Notes: a model not told the origin generated them from the letters alone. A DNA stretch of 64,000 nucleotides from Apis mellifera (GCF_003254395.2 NC_037648.1:4815868-4879867), one strand, 5' to 3'; positions 12,808-26,299 are shown, numbered from the stretch's first letter. Numbers and translations are program-made.

Positions 12808-15800
12808 ATGATGCAGTATGAAATTGTTCATATTAATAAGCTGGAAGAATTGAAAAATTGGGCTTCATGGAAATTTCATGAAGCTTTGAAATTCTATATA
12901 GGAATATAGATGCATAGGAAATACAGATGAGTCAGTTCTTCCTTTACCAGGATGCGGCAAATTGAGTACGTGCTGCCTGGATAAAACTCGATAATACAGT
13001 TCAGCGTATAATCGCTATATCAGTAATTGAAAAACCATTTTTGCATTATCAACTGTGAATCAGCTAAGGATATATGGAAAAAACTGGAGTCTGTTTATGA
13101 ACAAAAATCTAATACTAATGTACATATGCTGTTGCAGCAATGGTATAGTTACCAAAACGAACCGAGCGATAATGTCGCTATTCACATCGTAAAGCTCGAG
13201 AATCTTGCACATTGTCTGCAAACTCTGGGTAAGAAAATTCCAAATGATTATTATTAAAATACTAATGACATTATCTTCATCATTCAAATACTTTGTTAGT
13301 ATATAGGAATCAACTCAACCCAACAAAAGAACTTTCACAAACTTATTTCAAGGTTTACCACCATTGAGAAAACAAAGACAGGAAAAAAAAGGACAGAAAA
13401 TATTGTTTTTACTGCCAATAAGCATTAATGTAAGAAAAATGTCAAAAAAAGCAACGTTAGACCAGACATGTGTCATTATTGCTACAAACATTGGATCATT
13501 GGACATTGGATCAAGGAATGCAGAAACCAAAAAACAGCAACACGAAACGAAAAAATATACACAACCAAACGAAAAATACACATGAAGGAAAAGAGAGGCT
13601 CATTGGAGTCATGTCTGCAGAATATAATTTAGAAACATCCCGTTGCACATGGATTTGGGTACGATTGAACACATATCAAATCGTCGCGAGTGCTTTCGTC
13701 ATATAAAAAATTCGATACAGTAAAGAATATTAAGATAGGTGATGGAAAATATATCCAAGTAATTGGATCAGGAGATATCGACATTCTTGCTTTCAATGGA
13801 AAAGAATGGGTGCGAAAGTATCTCAGTAATGTTTTTCACGTACCAGAACTGAATTTCAATTTTTTTTCGGTGAACGCAGCTCTTGACAAGGAACTACAAT
13901 AATATTCCGATGACAAAAAATGCATATTTATGAAGAATTGAAATATTGTTACAGTGGGAGAAAGAAAAAATAAGTTATTGAAATTTAAAATTATTACAGA
14001 TAAAAATCAGATAAATATGATAATGTGCATGTATAATTCTGTTTTCTTTTGGCATAAACAGTGGTTCATCAGAATCAAATGAAGAAAATTCTAAGATCTA
14101 AGAACATCTTTTTTAAAGATCAAAAATTTTGTTGCGAAAATTGCATCATAAGAAAAATGTACAGACTACTATTTCCAAAAAGCGATACAAAATCTGAGTG
14201 AATTGAAAAACTCATCGATACAGATCTTTCAGGTTCAATACAAGAAAATTCGCTTGAAGGAGCTTCATATTTATCAATGATGAAAGATGACTACAATCAT
14301 TGGAGAAGTTTATATTTTATCAAAAATAAATCAGAGACATCACGATCTAGAGGATTTTTTTAAGAAGATTAGCACTTAGAAAAAGGAATCAATATCTTCA
14401 GATCGGATAACAGCCTTGAATTTTATTTGAGTCATTAAAGAAATTAAGGAACTAAAACGTCGATATGGCATTATGCATCAGAAAACGGTCCCATTTACTT
14501 CGGAACAGAACAATTCCGCCGAACGGAAAAATAGAACATAGTTGACTTAGCAAGAAAATCGTTGTATGCAGGAGAATTACCAATCAAAATGTGAGTTGAA
14601 ATAGTTTTTTTTAGAATTACACCGTTTATACTTTAAATAGAATCGGAATTAGCGAAGAAACATTTCTCTCATCTCATCAGTAACATCCATTAAACTGTGG
14701 CCCAAGAAGAGACATTTCGAACATCAGAAAAGACGAAAATGGGACGTCAAAGCTGAAAAAGATGTTTTCGTCGGATATGATGAAAACACAAAAGGATTTT
14801 GGATCTGACTTTCTGAAAGAGGACAAATTAAAATATATAGGGATGTAAGATTCACAGATCAGCATTATGAATTTAATTTAAATGAAGAATGGGAATCAGA
14901 TTCAATCCATACCATAATCTTTGAACATCAGAAAGATGACATAACCAAAATAAATGAATCGAAAACTGTTGTTCAGTCAGAAAATAACGAACAAATAAAT
15001 TTAGATGAAGAATCAGACGATCCAGAAAACAAAAATCAATACGAATAGTACCGACGTTTAAGAGACAGAAATAAAATACCAGACAAACTCAGTACGGATA
15101 CAATCACAGAACAACATGAATCGAAAAGCTATGATGACGTGATTACATGTAGCAAGACAATCAAATGGAAAGAAGCCATGGATGACGAAATTGATTTTTT
15201 GAAAAAAACTCAAACATGGATATTAGTAAATCCGCCATTAGATCATCAAGTCATAAATAATCGATCGATTACAAACAAAAATAACGATGGAAGTGTTCAA
15301 CGATTCAAAACAAAATTTGTTGCTTGTTGCTTTCAAACAAACTGCTGGAGTTGACTATCACGAAACGTTCCTGTAGCTAGATTTGATTCAATAAGGACTA
15401 TCCTATCTATCACAGCTTCGAACAAAATTATTTACACCAATTTGACATGTTTTTCTTTGAAGAACTCAACGAGGTTATCTACATGCAGTAACCAAAGGGA
15501 TACGAGGATGGAATTGACCGTGTTTGCAAGTTGAATAGTAGTTTATATGGTAAAAACAGACATCAAGATATTCATCGTTTTACATCGATATTGAAGAAGC
15601 ATAGTCTCACCAGCGCAGATTATTGCGTATTTAAAAATGGAAATTATCGAGACTGATTGATTCTCGATCCAGCAATCCATATCGATGATGGACTAATTAG
15701 CAATGAATTAATCATCCATAAAAAATTATTAGCTGAACTCCGTAAGAAATTTGAAGTAACATTCAATGAAATAAATACATATCTGGAATTACAGATTGAA

Positions 15801-16575
15801 CGATGGACAGATGGATTTTTGCATTAGGAGGTTTACACTAAGAAAATTTTTTCAACGATGAAAAATGCTAACGCAGTAACAATCCCAACATACCAAAACC
15901 ATCAATGTATATGGAGATACATAAAAATGGATACAAGGAAAAATTAGAGTTCCTTATCGGCAAATGATAGAAAGTTTAATATACTTGTCAGTGGGCACTG
16001 GATCAAACATTACATTTGCAATAAACAAAGCCAGCCATTTGGAAAAATCCAACAAAATTCACTGGAACGCAGTAAAGAGAATTTTCAAGTATTTAATGGG
16101 GACAACAAAATATGGTATTCATTTTTCAACTGAACAGAATAATCATATTAAAGCATTCACTGATGCAGATTATGCTGGACTGAAACTAGGAAGTCCACTA
16201 TTGGTTTTATATTAAAATTAGACTATTCTGCAATTGCTTGGGGGTCAATACGACAACAAACAGTAGCTCTATCGATTACTGAAACTGAATACATAGCAGC
16301 TAGTCAAACTATGAAAAAGATCATATGAATGAAAAGTCTGATCCAGCTATGTTCAAGAATTGTACAACGATTCTTTACGTGGATAACTTGAGCGCAATCA
16401 AACTTATTAAAAACCTAGAATTTCATCGAAAAAGTAAACATATTGACGTATGCTATTACTTCATACGAGACAACGAGAAGGAATTTCTTTTACAACATAT
16501 ATAGCATCGGAAGATCACCAGGTAGACCTTTTGAATTGAAAAGAACAGTATTTGAGATACAAAGAAATGGATTGA
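12808..16575 (+). pseudogene. copia gag-pol polyprotein, heavily disrupted
   Basis: The likely start is the ATG at 12808. In order: gag with the UBN2-type stretch AKDIWKKLESVYEQKS near 13054; a CCHC zinc knuckle near 13468 (CHYC then GHWIKEC) with an insertion of a few residues between the cysteine and histidine halves; a protease-region segment ending FHVPELNFNFFSVNAAL near 13830; an integrase remnant (FTSEQNNSAERKNRT) near 14500; the reverse transcriptase N-terminus KWKEAMDDEIDFLKKTQTWI near 15166 and later ITMQ-like and GYEDG segments near 15500; and the RNase H region NKIHWNAVKRIFKYLMGTTK near 16050 followed by FTDADYAG. At least ten stops or shifts separate these pieces, so no functional polyprotein can be produced. 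Such a protein would normally form the particle and copy RNA into DNA. Confidence 0.9.
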
Positions 16576-16661
16576 ATATCAAGAGTATCGATGACATAAA
16601 ACTATGACACTTAAACATAATAAATATATATACACTAAATAAATTTCACTTTTAGTGAGAG

Positions 16662-16874
16662 TGTTAAAGAATTTAAAGTTCACTGAAATTCTATTTGTGG
16701 TTTTATTATTCAATGTTTCTAGCAATACCATTATTTCATAGTTGGTACCTATTTGTTTTTCTTCGATACACATACTTCAAATTTTTTGTAAACAGATGTA
16801 CGCAATTACATATAATTAAATATATTCATTCATCAAAATCCGTACATTTTTATTCATTATTTTCACTGCCCAGT

Positions 16875-16879
<5 letters not shown>
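16662..16879 (+). repeat. copia 3' LTR
   Basis: About 218 bp starting TGTTAAAGAATTT and ending CCCAGTCAACA, preceded by a short purine-rich AGTGAGAG that would serve as plus-strand primer. It differs from the 5' LTR by substitutions and lacks the internal ATT-type insertion, so the insertion event is not recent. Confidence 0.88.

Positions 16880-16926
<47 letters not shown>
16877..16926. repeat. TA microsatellite
   Basis: About 20 or more TA units directly after the 3' LTR. The retrotransposon probably inserted into this TA tract, since a short TA tract also precedes the 5' LTR. Confidence 0.85.
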
Positions 16927-16927
<1 letters not shown>

Positions 16928-18720
16928 AATTTTTGATAAAATAAATAATTTATATTTTTATGAAAAACGATCATATATATCATCTGATAATATTATTTTT
17001 AATTAGTATTTTCTGTTCGAAATAAATTCATGATATTTATTTGTTAATAATATATTTATAATTATATATATTTGTTAATTAATTTATTAGAACTGAATAT
17101 ATAACAAATTATATTAAAATAATATTGTTAACAGATGTGTTAAATTATTAATTTATAACAATGTGATATATTGTAAATATAAGGATACTTTAAATCGAAT
17201 CGTAATAGTTAAAATATAAATATATTTATATTATTTAATGTAATTTCGTTCCCTGCCGTTATGTTTATTCATTATTATTATTCATTTTCTAATATAATTT
17301 TTATGAATTTATCTTTCGTAAAAAATATTCCCTTATTTATATTTATCAATAATATATTTACAAATACAATTAAAATATAAATAAAATATTTAATTTTATA
17401 ATATAATATAAAATAATTTAATGTATTGATAATTTCAAAACATTGCTGTAAATAAATAATACATAATGATTATTATTTTATCAAAGTTTAAATTTCGACA
17501 TTAAAAAAAAATAAAAAAGAAAAAAATATCAATCGTTTGAAATAATTAAATATTTTATTGAATGTTTAGTTTTCTTATGTAATATTATTTCTTTAATTTG
17601 TGTAAATAAGTCTAAATGTTATTTAACTATTTTTCTTTCCAATATTTTTATAAATTTATACTAATATATAAAATTAACAATTGTTCATATAATAGTTGTA
17701 AAATATAAATATAAATCTCATATAATATTTATATTAATTTTTATTGTTTTGTTATTTTGAATATTGATAATTTTTAAAGTTATGAGATGATTAAGAATTA
17801 TAATAATACAGAAATATTTAAATATTCATAATAATAATCTATTTTAAATATATTTTATCCTATAATAAGATTTAATTCTATATATTACTAATTAAGAATA
17901 ATATTTAGATATGTTTAATGAAAAATGAAGAAGCTATTCTCTGATTTAAGTAAAGCTTTATTGTATGGAATTCGTGAATGTTCAAAATAACATGAAACTT
18001 AAAATGAATCTCATAGTTTTTGTATTTATAAAAACAAATACTGACGCCATATTTAAAAAAATTATGAAAAAAAAATTGTCAATCATTAAAAATCATTAAA
18101 TTACGGGCATAATTGTTCAACTTTTTTCCGTAAAAATTCGAGATAAAAATCCTGATAATCGTAGATTTGTTCAATTGTCATTAATAAATTCCATAATTTC
18201 TGAATGAAATGATAATATATATATTTCACAATGTATGCATTGTGTTTTATTGTTGATAGTGTTTTGAAAAAAATTTTGACAAATAGTATTCTTAAATATG
18301 ATGTAAATTTTATAAAATGAAAAATTAAACAATATATTATTGGAATAAAAGAAATGTTAATATTAATAATTTTTATGTTATAAAAATTTCAATTTTTTTT
18401 TTTTATAAGAAAAAAACTCATCCGATGTACCTACTACTATATATCAATATGTACAGACAGCCTTAAGATATTATGTAGAAGCACAGCTATTAACTTTAAA
18501 GAATTCTATTCTTCTTTCAGCTATTAACTTTAAATGTAAATAGTGAAAAAAAGCAAGAAATTTGGTTATTAACTATTGAAACTTTTGGTTCTTTAATACA
18601 ACATATATCTAAAAATATAATAGCAGTAAAATGTTCGTTCATTTTTCTCTTTTCATTACAAAATTAAAGCAAAATCGAACATTATTATTTTTGTTTTTGT
18701 TCTATTTCTACTTTATTGTG
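16927..18720. other. AT-rich intergenic stretch
   Basis: No open frame or RNA gene is supported. It is AT-rich with scattered short repeats. Confidence 0.5.
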
Positions 18721-18729
18721 GATTTATAG

Positions 18730-19130
18730 ACTATATTGAATATTGTGACAACAAAATTATTGTAATTTTTTTTTCACGTAAAATGCATTTAAAATACCTT
18801 AATATAATTATAATTGAATAAATCGAAAAATCAGAAATGTAAATTTAAAGTTAATTTATAAAAATATATAAATTACATTTACTATAGTAATGATAATGAA
18901 ATAAATTGTTAAACGCATGATAAAACAATAAAAATAATAAAGATGTGGCAATTTTTTATCGTAATAAATTATGAAGTTATAAATTAATAATAAAAGTTAA
19001 AAAATTGTTGAATTATTCCTTATTGTATTAGAAATCCAAATTTGGTATAATCGGTAAAAAATGTTTTCGTCGAACTTCGGGACAGTGGCAATGATCTTCT
19101 ATACATACGATACAATAGAGCGGTTATTTT
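18730..19130 (+). repeat. X repeat, copy 1
   Basis: Resembles 24440-24780 along its length. Shared landmarks are AATAAATCGAAAA, the CAATTTTTTATCGTAA segment, a TTTTCGT(C/T)(G/C)AACTTCG block and GACAGTGGCAA near 19081. Function is unknown; nothing coding is conserved between the copies. Confidence 0.65.
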
Positions 19131-19792
19131 TAATCTGATAATATTTGATAATATCAATATTTTTTAATTATAATTTTTTTCTGTAACTATATATATAAAA
19201 ATGTAATAAGATATGTAATGTAATAATAAAGTATAAAATTAAGAAACGAATATTAAAGTATAGAAGTAAAAAAATGTAGGATAGAAAACACATATTATAA
19301 TTGATAGAAGAAAAGAAAAAGTAATAAGAAACAATATTATTTAATATTTTTATTTCTGAATTATAATTAAATTAATGTGATTTAATTTCATAATCGCATA
19401 CATACAATGTAGAAAATATTATATATTGAACACGATATACGATATGCATTCTCGATCGCTGAAAAACTTAAGAATCATCGTATTCATTGCCTGTTCCTTA
19501 TTCAAGCAGTAATATCTGGACATCGGAGATAGAAATCCTGACAATAGATATGAAAAGTTTTTTCATCTGAAAAAATCAAATCAAATCTGAAAATCCTGAT
19601 AAAAAGATAGATCAATATAAATATTTCATATCTAATGAATTAATAAATTGATTTTATATATTCTTATTATTCCAAAATTTTTATAATTATTATTTTGCTT
19701 TTTATAATACAATAAATTCAAATTTTATTATTTTATAAAAAAAAATTATGAATTTATAAAAAGAAATATCTATTAAAGAAGTAACTAAGATA

Positions 19793-21101
19793 AAGGATGT
19801 CCCAAAATTAAAGCAAGATTTGAATTAAATATAAAAAAGAGTTTTTAATCTTTAGATATTTATTTTTTAAGTGAATCATAAAGTACATAAGATAGGGTTA
19901 TTTATAGAATAACACATCGGACAAATGGCCTCCACGGCTTTGCTGGCACATACGCACCCTTTCGTCGAAAATTTTCATGATCTTTCTGCATAATTATGGC
20001 TGAATTTCGTTGATGCAGCGTTTAATTTTCTCTTGTAATGCACATGTGATTGTGGAATTATTGACATAAACCTTTGACTTTAAATAAAATAGAATAAGAA
20101 GAAATAAGAAGAAATCTAATGGTGTTAAATCACATAATCTAGGAGGCCAATTCTAATTACCGAAATGAGAGAGTATATGATCAGGAAATGTCTCATGCAG
20201 TAATTGAATTGTTTCATTGGCTATATGGCATGTGGCGTCTTGTTGAAATCACATATTGGCCACATCAATATCATCCAATTTCGGCAGAAAGAACTGTGTT
20301 ATCATGTCGCGATATCGAGCACTATTAACGGTTACTGCTTGACTAACCTCATTCTCAAAAAAGTATAGTCCGATGATGCCTCCTGTCCAAAATCCGCACC
20401 AAACAGTGACACGTTGTGAGTGTATTTGTTTTTCATTAATCACACGTGAGTTTTCCGAATCCCAGACACGGCAATTTTTGCGATTAACGAAGCCATCAAG
20501 GTGAAAATGTGCTTCATCGCTTAGATTATTTTACTCAAAAAACCAGCATTCACTTTTTGATGATTAATAATCCATTCCACGAACTGTCTTCGCTGTTCAT
20601 GGTTATTAGGCTTCAGTTGTTGTTAAATGAATTTTGTAAGCATGAAGACACAGATTTTTTGTGAGTATATGCTATAGAGAGCTTCTTGAAATTTGCAATT
20701 CTTGTCTACGATGGCGAATTAATGTTCCTAGATTTTCACCAACACTTTCACGCATTGCTTCAATATTGACATTTGAACGGTTTGTTTTTAGACGACTGGT
20801 GTGTTTAGTGTCTCCAACTGATCCAGTCTCCACGAATTTTTCAATTAATTTTTTCACAGTTGACGAAGTTAAACCACTATTTTTATCATATTTTGTATAA
20901 AATTTTCGAATTGCAGTCGCCAAACTTTCATTATTTTTAAAATATTGTTCAATAATGAAAACACGTTGTTGTATCGCGTAACACTCCATTTTTACTAATC
21001 TGAACTCTCAGCTGTCAAACTGTTTTCTTTTCAGGATAGCCAACAACTTAATGCAAAAATGGCGGCAAATTCAAATCTTATGTTAATTTTAGGACATCCT
21101 T
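19793..21101 (-). mobile_element. second Tc1/mariner-superfamily transposon, inactive
   Basis: A 1309-bp element. The left end is AAGGATGTCCCAAAATTAA; the right end read inward is AAGGATGTCCTAAAATTAA, giving terminal inverted repeats of about 34 bp with a few mismatches. TA flanks both ends. It is unrelated in sequence to the mariner at 11.1 kb. It sits inside a long low-copy repeat whose two halves match uninterrupted copies elsewhere in this window, so the insertion borders are supported independently. Confidence 0.88.
19915..20989 (-). pseudogene. Tc1/mariner-superfamily transposase, disrupted
   Basis: Starts at 20989 with MECYAIQQRVFIIEQYF, a helix-turn-helix domain of the DUF4817 type often found on insect transposases, followed by SSTVKKLIEKFVETGSVGD. 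The catalytic part follows in broken frames: NLSDEAHFHLDGFVN near 20520 (first aspartate), VTVWCGFWTGGIIGLYFFE near 20400, QQDATCH near 20240 (second aspartate, with a one-base shift directly after it), and CDLTPLDFFLF near 20125 (third acidic residue). Several stops and shifts are present. Its role would have been cut-and-paste transposition at TA sites. Confidence 0.85.
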
Positions 21102-21891
21102 TACAATTCGATACAAGTAAATGATTGAATAATGAAATGTTAATGAAAATATATTTAGGAGATTTTTTTATCAAAATATATTTTCGAGAATATCAAAAAA
21201 ATATTCAAATTTATAAGTTTTGATTTCAAAGTCTGTCTATCGCGAATGTCTTCTTGCATAATATTTAATTTTGATACGAGAAAAACTGTTATCTATTTTA
21301 TTTTAAAAATCAAAAAATTAAATTATTTAAGAAAAAATGAAATTAAAAATGATTTATTATGCTATGATTAACATGTAATATTTTACATTATATAATATTT
21401 ATTTATTCGAATATTCTATTGAATATTTAATTCATACATGAATATTCATATTCTTGAATATTTGACGTTTGCAAATATTCATATTAAATATTTTTTAGAT
21501 TACAAAAATTTAAACAATTAACTTAGAAAATTATTATCATTTAAAAACGCGAAGTACAAAAAACCAAATCTAAACTAATAAATAAAATAAAATAAAATGT
21601 TATTATAATAATATTCACGAGTATAATAAATATCTATGTTCGTGTAAAAATCTAAGTATATAATTAGTTACTCATATCGATTCGAATCTTTCGTGATGGA
21701 CTATGACTATGAGATGAGTAATCAGAAAAACAAAAATATATTCGCCATTAAATAGGAAAAATCTGCATTACTATCGATGCTGACCATGGGTCAAGTAGAA
21801 GGAAGTAGAATCTGTGTTCAAAAAAATGAAAATTCATAATTTAAATATTAATATATATAATTTAAATTTAAATTTAAAACAAGATATATCA

Positions 21892-21892
<1 letters not shown>

Positions 21893-21955
<63 letters not shown>
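21893..21955. repeat. TA microsatellite
   Basis: About 30 TA units without interruption, giving a spurious Tyr-Ile open frame. Confidence 0.9.
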
Positions 21956-21958
<3 letters not shown>

Positions 21959-22719
21959 ATTATTTAAAAGGATTATACAAAAAAAAAGATGAAACTAAAT
22001 TGATGGAAAATATATAAAAATATCTTTTCGCGTAATCGATAATTGCAATAATTGTGTCTAATATGTATCCGAAACAAATATTTAAAAAAGAAAAATAAAA
22101 TAAAAGACTAATGATGTTTAAATTACAATCAGTAAACAAAATAAATAAACATTGATTCTAATTTCAAGAGGGGCTTTTATAATTAAATCAATTAGAACAA
22201 TTGTGCTCTAAAAAATATTAAAAATCGAGAAAATTTTTTCGATACTTTTTACTTTACTTTTTTTTTTCTATTAAGCATTCGTTAAAGAAATTATTTTTAT
22301 ATCTCTAAAACTATGAATTGAAAGTGATAAAAAAATTAATTTTTAATTTATTTGTAATAAAAAAAATGTAATCTAAAATATTCGAAATAAGAATATAATT
22401 TGTTTAATCTTTTCATTTTTATCGTAATATTCTTAATAATTCATGTATCTATTATGAGTTATTTACAGATTTAAGTAGATATATATTGTTACAGTAAAAA
22501 ATAATAATGAAAAGAAATAAATAAAAATAATAATGAATAAAAATGTATACATTTTTTTTTATATGAAAAATCAAATGTTATTACTTGTTTGATTAGTCAT
22601 CATATTGAACGATTGTTGACAGCGTCCATATTCAAATTTCTTTGTTCGCCTTATATAATAAATTATTAACCTGCCCAAAAAATAATAAAATTTTTAGAAT
22701 AAATATATAAAATGTTTGA

Positions 22720-23800
22720 AAATGTTTAAATGTAATTAAAATAAGACAATAACTAAGCTTAAATTTTATTTTATAAATTAATAATATTTATGTTACGAAT
22801 AATTTTAATTTTAATAATTTAATAAAAAAAATTGAATAAATTATTCCTCAAAGAATTATCAATTATAATAATATATAATAAATAATGTTATAAATTAAAT
22901 AATGTTATAAATTATTGAATAAATTAAATAACAATATTCAGAAAAAGTAAAATAATCAGGGAATATAATAAAAAAAAATTACGCGATAGATTAATTAACT
23001 GAAACGAAGCATTCAAAAAATTTTTGATGGAAGAATGACATCTCGTATTGTGATTTCGATTATCGAATTGGACAAAGAGGAAAAAAATATGCTTGAAGTT
23101 CGGTAACAAATCGAAATATGTCGAGCGACGTACAATTATGAATTATCGATTTCTGAAAACGAAATATTTTCTTGAACATAATATCAAAATAAATATAAAA
23201 ATGATATATTCTATTCTCTAAACAGAATTATTATAAGAAACATTCTCAACTTTGAATCGAATGTTAGATAAATACATTTATCAATATATGAGAATATTTA
23301 TAAAATAAAATTGAGTACAAAGAATTTTGTCTTGTTATATAATCTTGTCTCTGTCCAATTATTTTTATTTCTTTATGATTAAAAAATAAGAAAAAACTTA
23401 TAATAATTACTATCTTTTATTAAAATAAATTAAATCTTATGTTTTGACGAAAGTCGTGATACATAACTTATTACATCTTTGGAATCATTCCATTAATTAT
23501 CCATTATTTCATTAAATGATAATCTGTACACATAGAAATTAGAACATAAAACCAATTTTACATTAAATAATGTTAAAATAAAACAATAATTAAATTCAAA
23601 TTCGACTTTAAACGTTTTTAGTACAGATTATTTGTAACAACAGAAAATCAATTCAATATAATTTTGATAATAAATGATAAATAATAATACATGATAAATA
23701 ATTTAATACACATATAATTTTAGTTTTAGAAAAAAGCATTAATAATCTACAAATTAAATCACAATATCAAATTCCACAAATTTATATATCTATATTGATA
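22720..23800. other. AT-rich stretch between repeat segments
   Basis: No gene is supported. By position it corresponds to the part of the low-copy repeat between 37.1 and 38.1 kb, but similarity is too low to assert by eye. Confidence 0.4.
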
Positions 23801-23935
23801 TAACGCATTTCCTCTCAACGACTTTTGATAATAGATGTTATACGCATTGATTCATTTGAATGTTGAACTTCAGCGTTTTCTGATTGGCTGAAGTAGCACA
23901 GTTTCTTATTCATTTTCGCGCGATAAATAAAATAT
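23800..23935 (+). repeat. ATTGGCTGAA / CGCGCGA box, copy 1
   Basis: TTTTCTGATTGGCTGAAG at 23877 is followed about 40 bp later by TTCGCGCGATAAA. The same pair recurs at 38299-38348 with similar spacing and, inverted, at 48481-48545. ATTGG is a CCAAT-box core, so this could be a promoter element carried by the repeat; that is inference. Confidence 0.5.
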
Positions 23936-24439
23936 AATTCAATTATATTTTAATATAATGATATAATGAATAATTAATAATGAATAATAATAATGAATAA
24001 TTAATAACAAAGTTTAAAAAAAGAATCAGAAATTCATCATAAAAATTACATACATTAAATTTAATAAAATTTACATAAAATTTAAAATATAGGTAAAGAA
24101 TTAAAAATAAATGAAAAACAAATAAAGCATAAGAAAAACATAAAATTATATAAAACTGAATAAAAATTAAAAACTATATAAAAATTATTATATATTGAAA
24201 TAATATAAGAATTCTTTTAATGGGCTTTAATATAGCAAAAATTAGAACTTCTATTTCATCATATCGTGATTATTTTTGATTAGTTGGTGATTATTTTAAT
24301 TTATAATTCCAATATCCAATATTAATTCAAATTTTTATTTTATATTGCATCGCTATTCTTGATTGATCATTATCTGTTATTTTAATTTATAGTTATAAAA
24401 GAATCGATTCATAACATACAAATAATCTATAATTGTTTT

Positions 24440-24780
24440 TTAGTAAAACACTATTTAGAATATCTTAATACAATTATAGTGAAATAAATCGAAAACCAAT
24501 ATCAGAAATATAAATTTAGTTTTATTTTATGAAAATATATCAATTAATACGTCTACTATCGTAATATATTGTTAAAGGCGTGAAACAATAAAAGTAATAA
24601 AAGTATATCAATTTTTTATCGTAAAAAATTAGTACAAAAATTACTGAATTATTCGTTATTATCAATAAATTAGATTTGACTCAATCCGTAAAAAAAGTTT
24701 TCGTTCAACTTCGTGACAGTGGCAACGGTCTCCTATAGGTGCGATCGAATCATTTCTTAACAAACTTATGTGTCGAGAAG
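24440..24780 (+). repeat. X repeat, copy 2
   Basis: Aligns with 18730-19130. Landmarks are AATAAATCGAAAACC, CAATTTTTTATCGTAA, TTCGTTCAACTTCGTGACAG and GGCAACGGTCTCCT near 24722. It is followed by a T-rich ATTT tract and then hairpin modules in the same orientation. Confidence 0.65.
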
Positions 24781-24859
24781 ATCGATGATATTTTAAATAA
24801 ATTTTTATAATATCGAGAACATTTTTTAATCATTTATTGTGAATAATGAAATAAAATTT

Positions 24860-25210
24860 ATTTAACATTACTGTCGTATATTATTTTTTAAATAATATTT
24901 ATTTATCGCTTTATTTATTTAATCACCTGCATTCATTTATTTAAATATTTATTTTATAATATAGTTGTTAATATATAATTTTCACTCATTTATTTATTCA
25001 TTTATTCTTTTATCTATTTATTTCTTTTTTTTTTAATTTATAGTTTATTATGTTAATATATATTGTTTATTTATTTATTTATTTTTTTATCTATTCATTT
25101 TCATAAATTTATTTCTTGATTTAACCTTTAATTACTTATTTATTTTCTTTATCTATTCTACATTTATTTCTTGATTTATTTTTTAATTTATATAATAGTT
25201 TAATGTGAAT
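24860..25210. repeat. degenerate ATTT-rich tract
   Basis: A run of ATTTATTT-like words with imperfect periodicity. The same kind of tract, on the other strand, adjoins the hairpin module that ends at 43785, so it appears to be part of that repeat family. Confidence 0.6.
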
Positions 25211-25222
25211 TCGATTTACTTT

Positions 25223-25435
25223 CCCGCTGAAACTTGGTAATTAGCATTGATTTTCAAGTCTTTTTTTTAAATTTCGTCCACATAAAAAAAAAAAAATAAG
25301 TATTATTATTTCATATAAGTAATTAAAAAGTTTTTGAAATATTTTTAACTTAAAAATATTTCATCATTTATTATGAATAACCGGTGGCAAATCAAGAACT
25401 ACACATATATTCAATGTAAAACGAATGATTAATTA
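25223..25435 (+). repeat. hairpin module A, diverged copy
   Basis: GAAACTTGGTAATTAGCATTG at the 5' side and GGTGGCAAATCAAGAACTAC at 25384 correspond to the two strands of module A (defined at 43595-43785). The GGTCTCGATGCGTAGT lead is not recognisable here. Confidence 0.55.
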
Positions 25436-26015
25436 TTTCTCTCAATTATAAGATTGGATGTAAGAATGCATGTAAAATTTGTACAACATTTTCAGCTCTC
25501 TTCTAAGAATTGCAATATTTTCAATTATAATTATATAATTTTATATTAATTTTATATTAATTTTTTCGATTCGAAATGAAATGAGAGTATTTTTGTTTAA
25601 AACATTTGTTACGCGTTATAAATTTAAGATTTACATTACAATTGAAGTATTAATTGAGATATTAAAGTATTAAGATAGATGAAAATAATATTAAAATATA
25701 AATTAATTTGTTGTAGTAAAAATTTAGAATTAATTGCGAGCGATAAATTACTATTACGAAACAGTAATTTAAATAATCATTTTATTCCGAATTAATTTTT
25801 CTTTTCAAATTTACTTAATTTTTATTTCTTACTTTTTCTTCTCTTCTTCTTAATTTATTTAACATTTAATATTATTAATTATAATTCATTTCAATTATCA
25901 ATTATTTATATTTTACATTTTTCTTGATATTAATTCATTAATTATTATTCATTTTCTATGCTTTATTTATTTGTTCTTAATATATTTAACTTTGTTCCAT
26001 TTAATTTTTTACTGT

Positions 26016-26260
26016 TAGGTTCTCGATGCGTCGATAGTCATTACTTCGTGATGAGACTTGGTAATTGATATCCATAGATTTTCATAAATTACTCTTTGAA
26101 AAATTTCTTTTGAAAGTTTTCTAAAGATAAATTTTTTAAAAATCGATGCCAACTTAAGAATTACGGAGTATCTGCAATCCCAATCTCGAAAATTGTACCA
26201 ATTTCCCTTTGAATATATTTTGATCGTCTGATCTGGACTGCAGGTATCATTTTATTAAAC
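26016..26260 (+). repeat. hairpin module A copy
   Basis: Begins GGTTCTCGATGCGTCGATAG, then GATGAGACTTGGTAATTG, an AT-rich spacer, and the distal strand ATCGATGCCAACTTAAGAAT at 26142. This is the module A order. The distal strand still complements TTGGTAATTGATATC in part. Confidence 0.65.
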
Positions 26261-26299
26261 CCCCATCGGGACCATCGTGGGATCGTTGTGGGATCATCG

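Larger units (their letters stand above)
12455..16879 (+). mobile_element. copia-type LTR retrotransposon, complete but inactive
   Basis: A 4.4-kb element with two related LTRs, the tRNA primer site GGTTATGGGCCCAG directly after the 5' LTR (typical of copia, which primes from an internal fragment of initiator tRNA-Met), and gag-pol sequences in the order gag, zinc knuckle, protease, integrase, reverse transcriptase, RNase H. Integrase before reverse transcriptase is the diagnostic Ty1/copia order. Many stops and shifts make it inactive. Flanking TA repeats on both sides hide the target-site duplication. Confidence 0.93.
19420..22720 (+). repeat. diverged copy of a long low-copy repeat (copy 1)
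   Basis: Colinear, gapped similarity to 35590-37090 and 61750-63650. Landmarks are the GATAGAAATCCTGACAATAG region at 19528, CTGTCTATCGCGAATGTCTT at 21233 (against 62199), the ATTCGAATCTTTCGTGATGG region at 21681 (against 62643), ACCATGGGTC at 21782 (against the CCATGGGAAG region), and CGTCCATATTCAAATTTC at 22624 (against 63600). A Tc1/mariner-like element split this copy at 19793-21101. It is much more diverged than the other two copies. Confidence 0.6.

Noticed and set aside
16695..16928. Open frame similar to one at 12488-12715
   Set aside because: Both lie in the copia LTRs; the similarity is LTR to LTR, not a gene pair.
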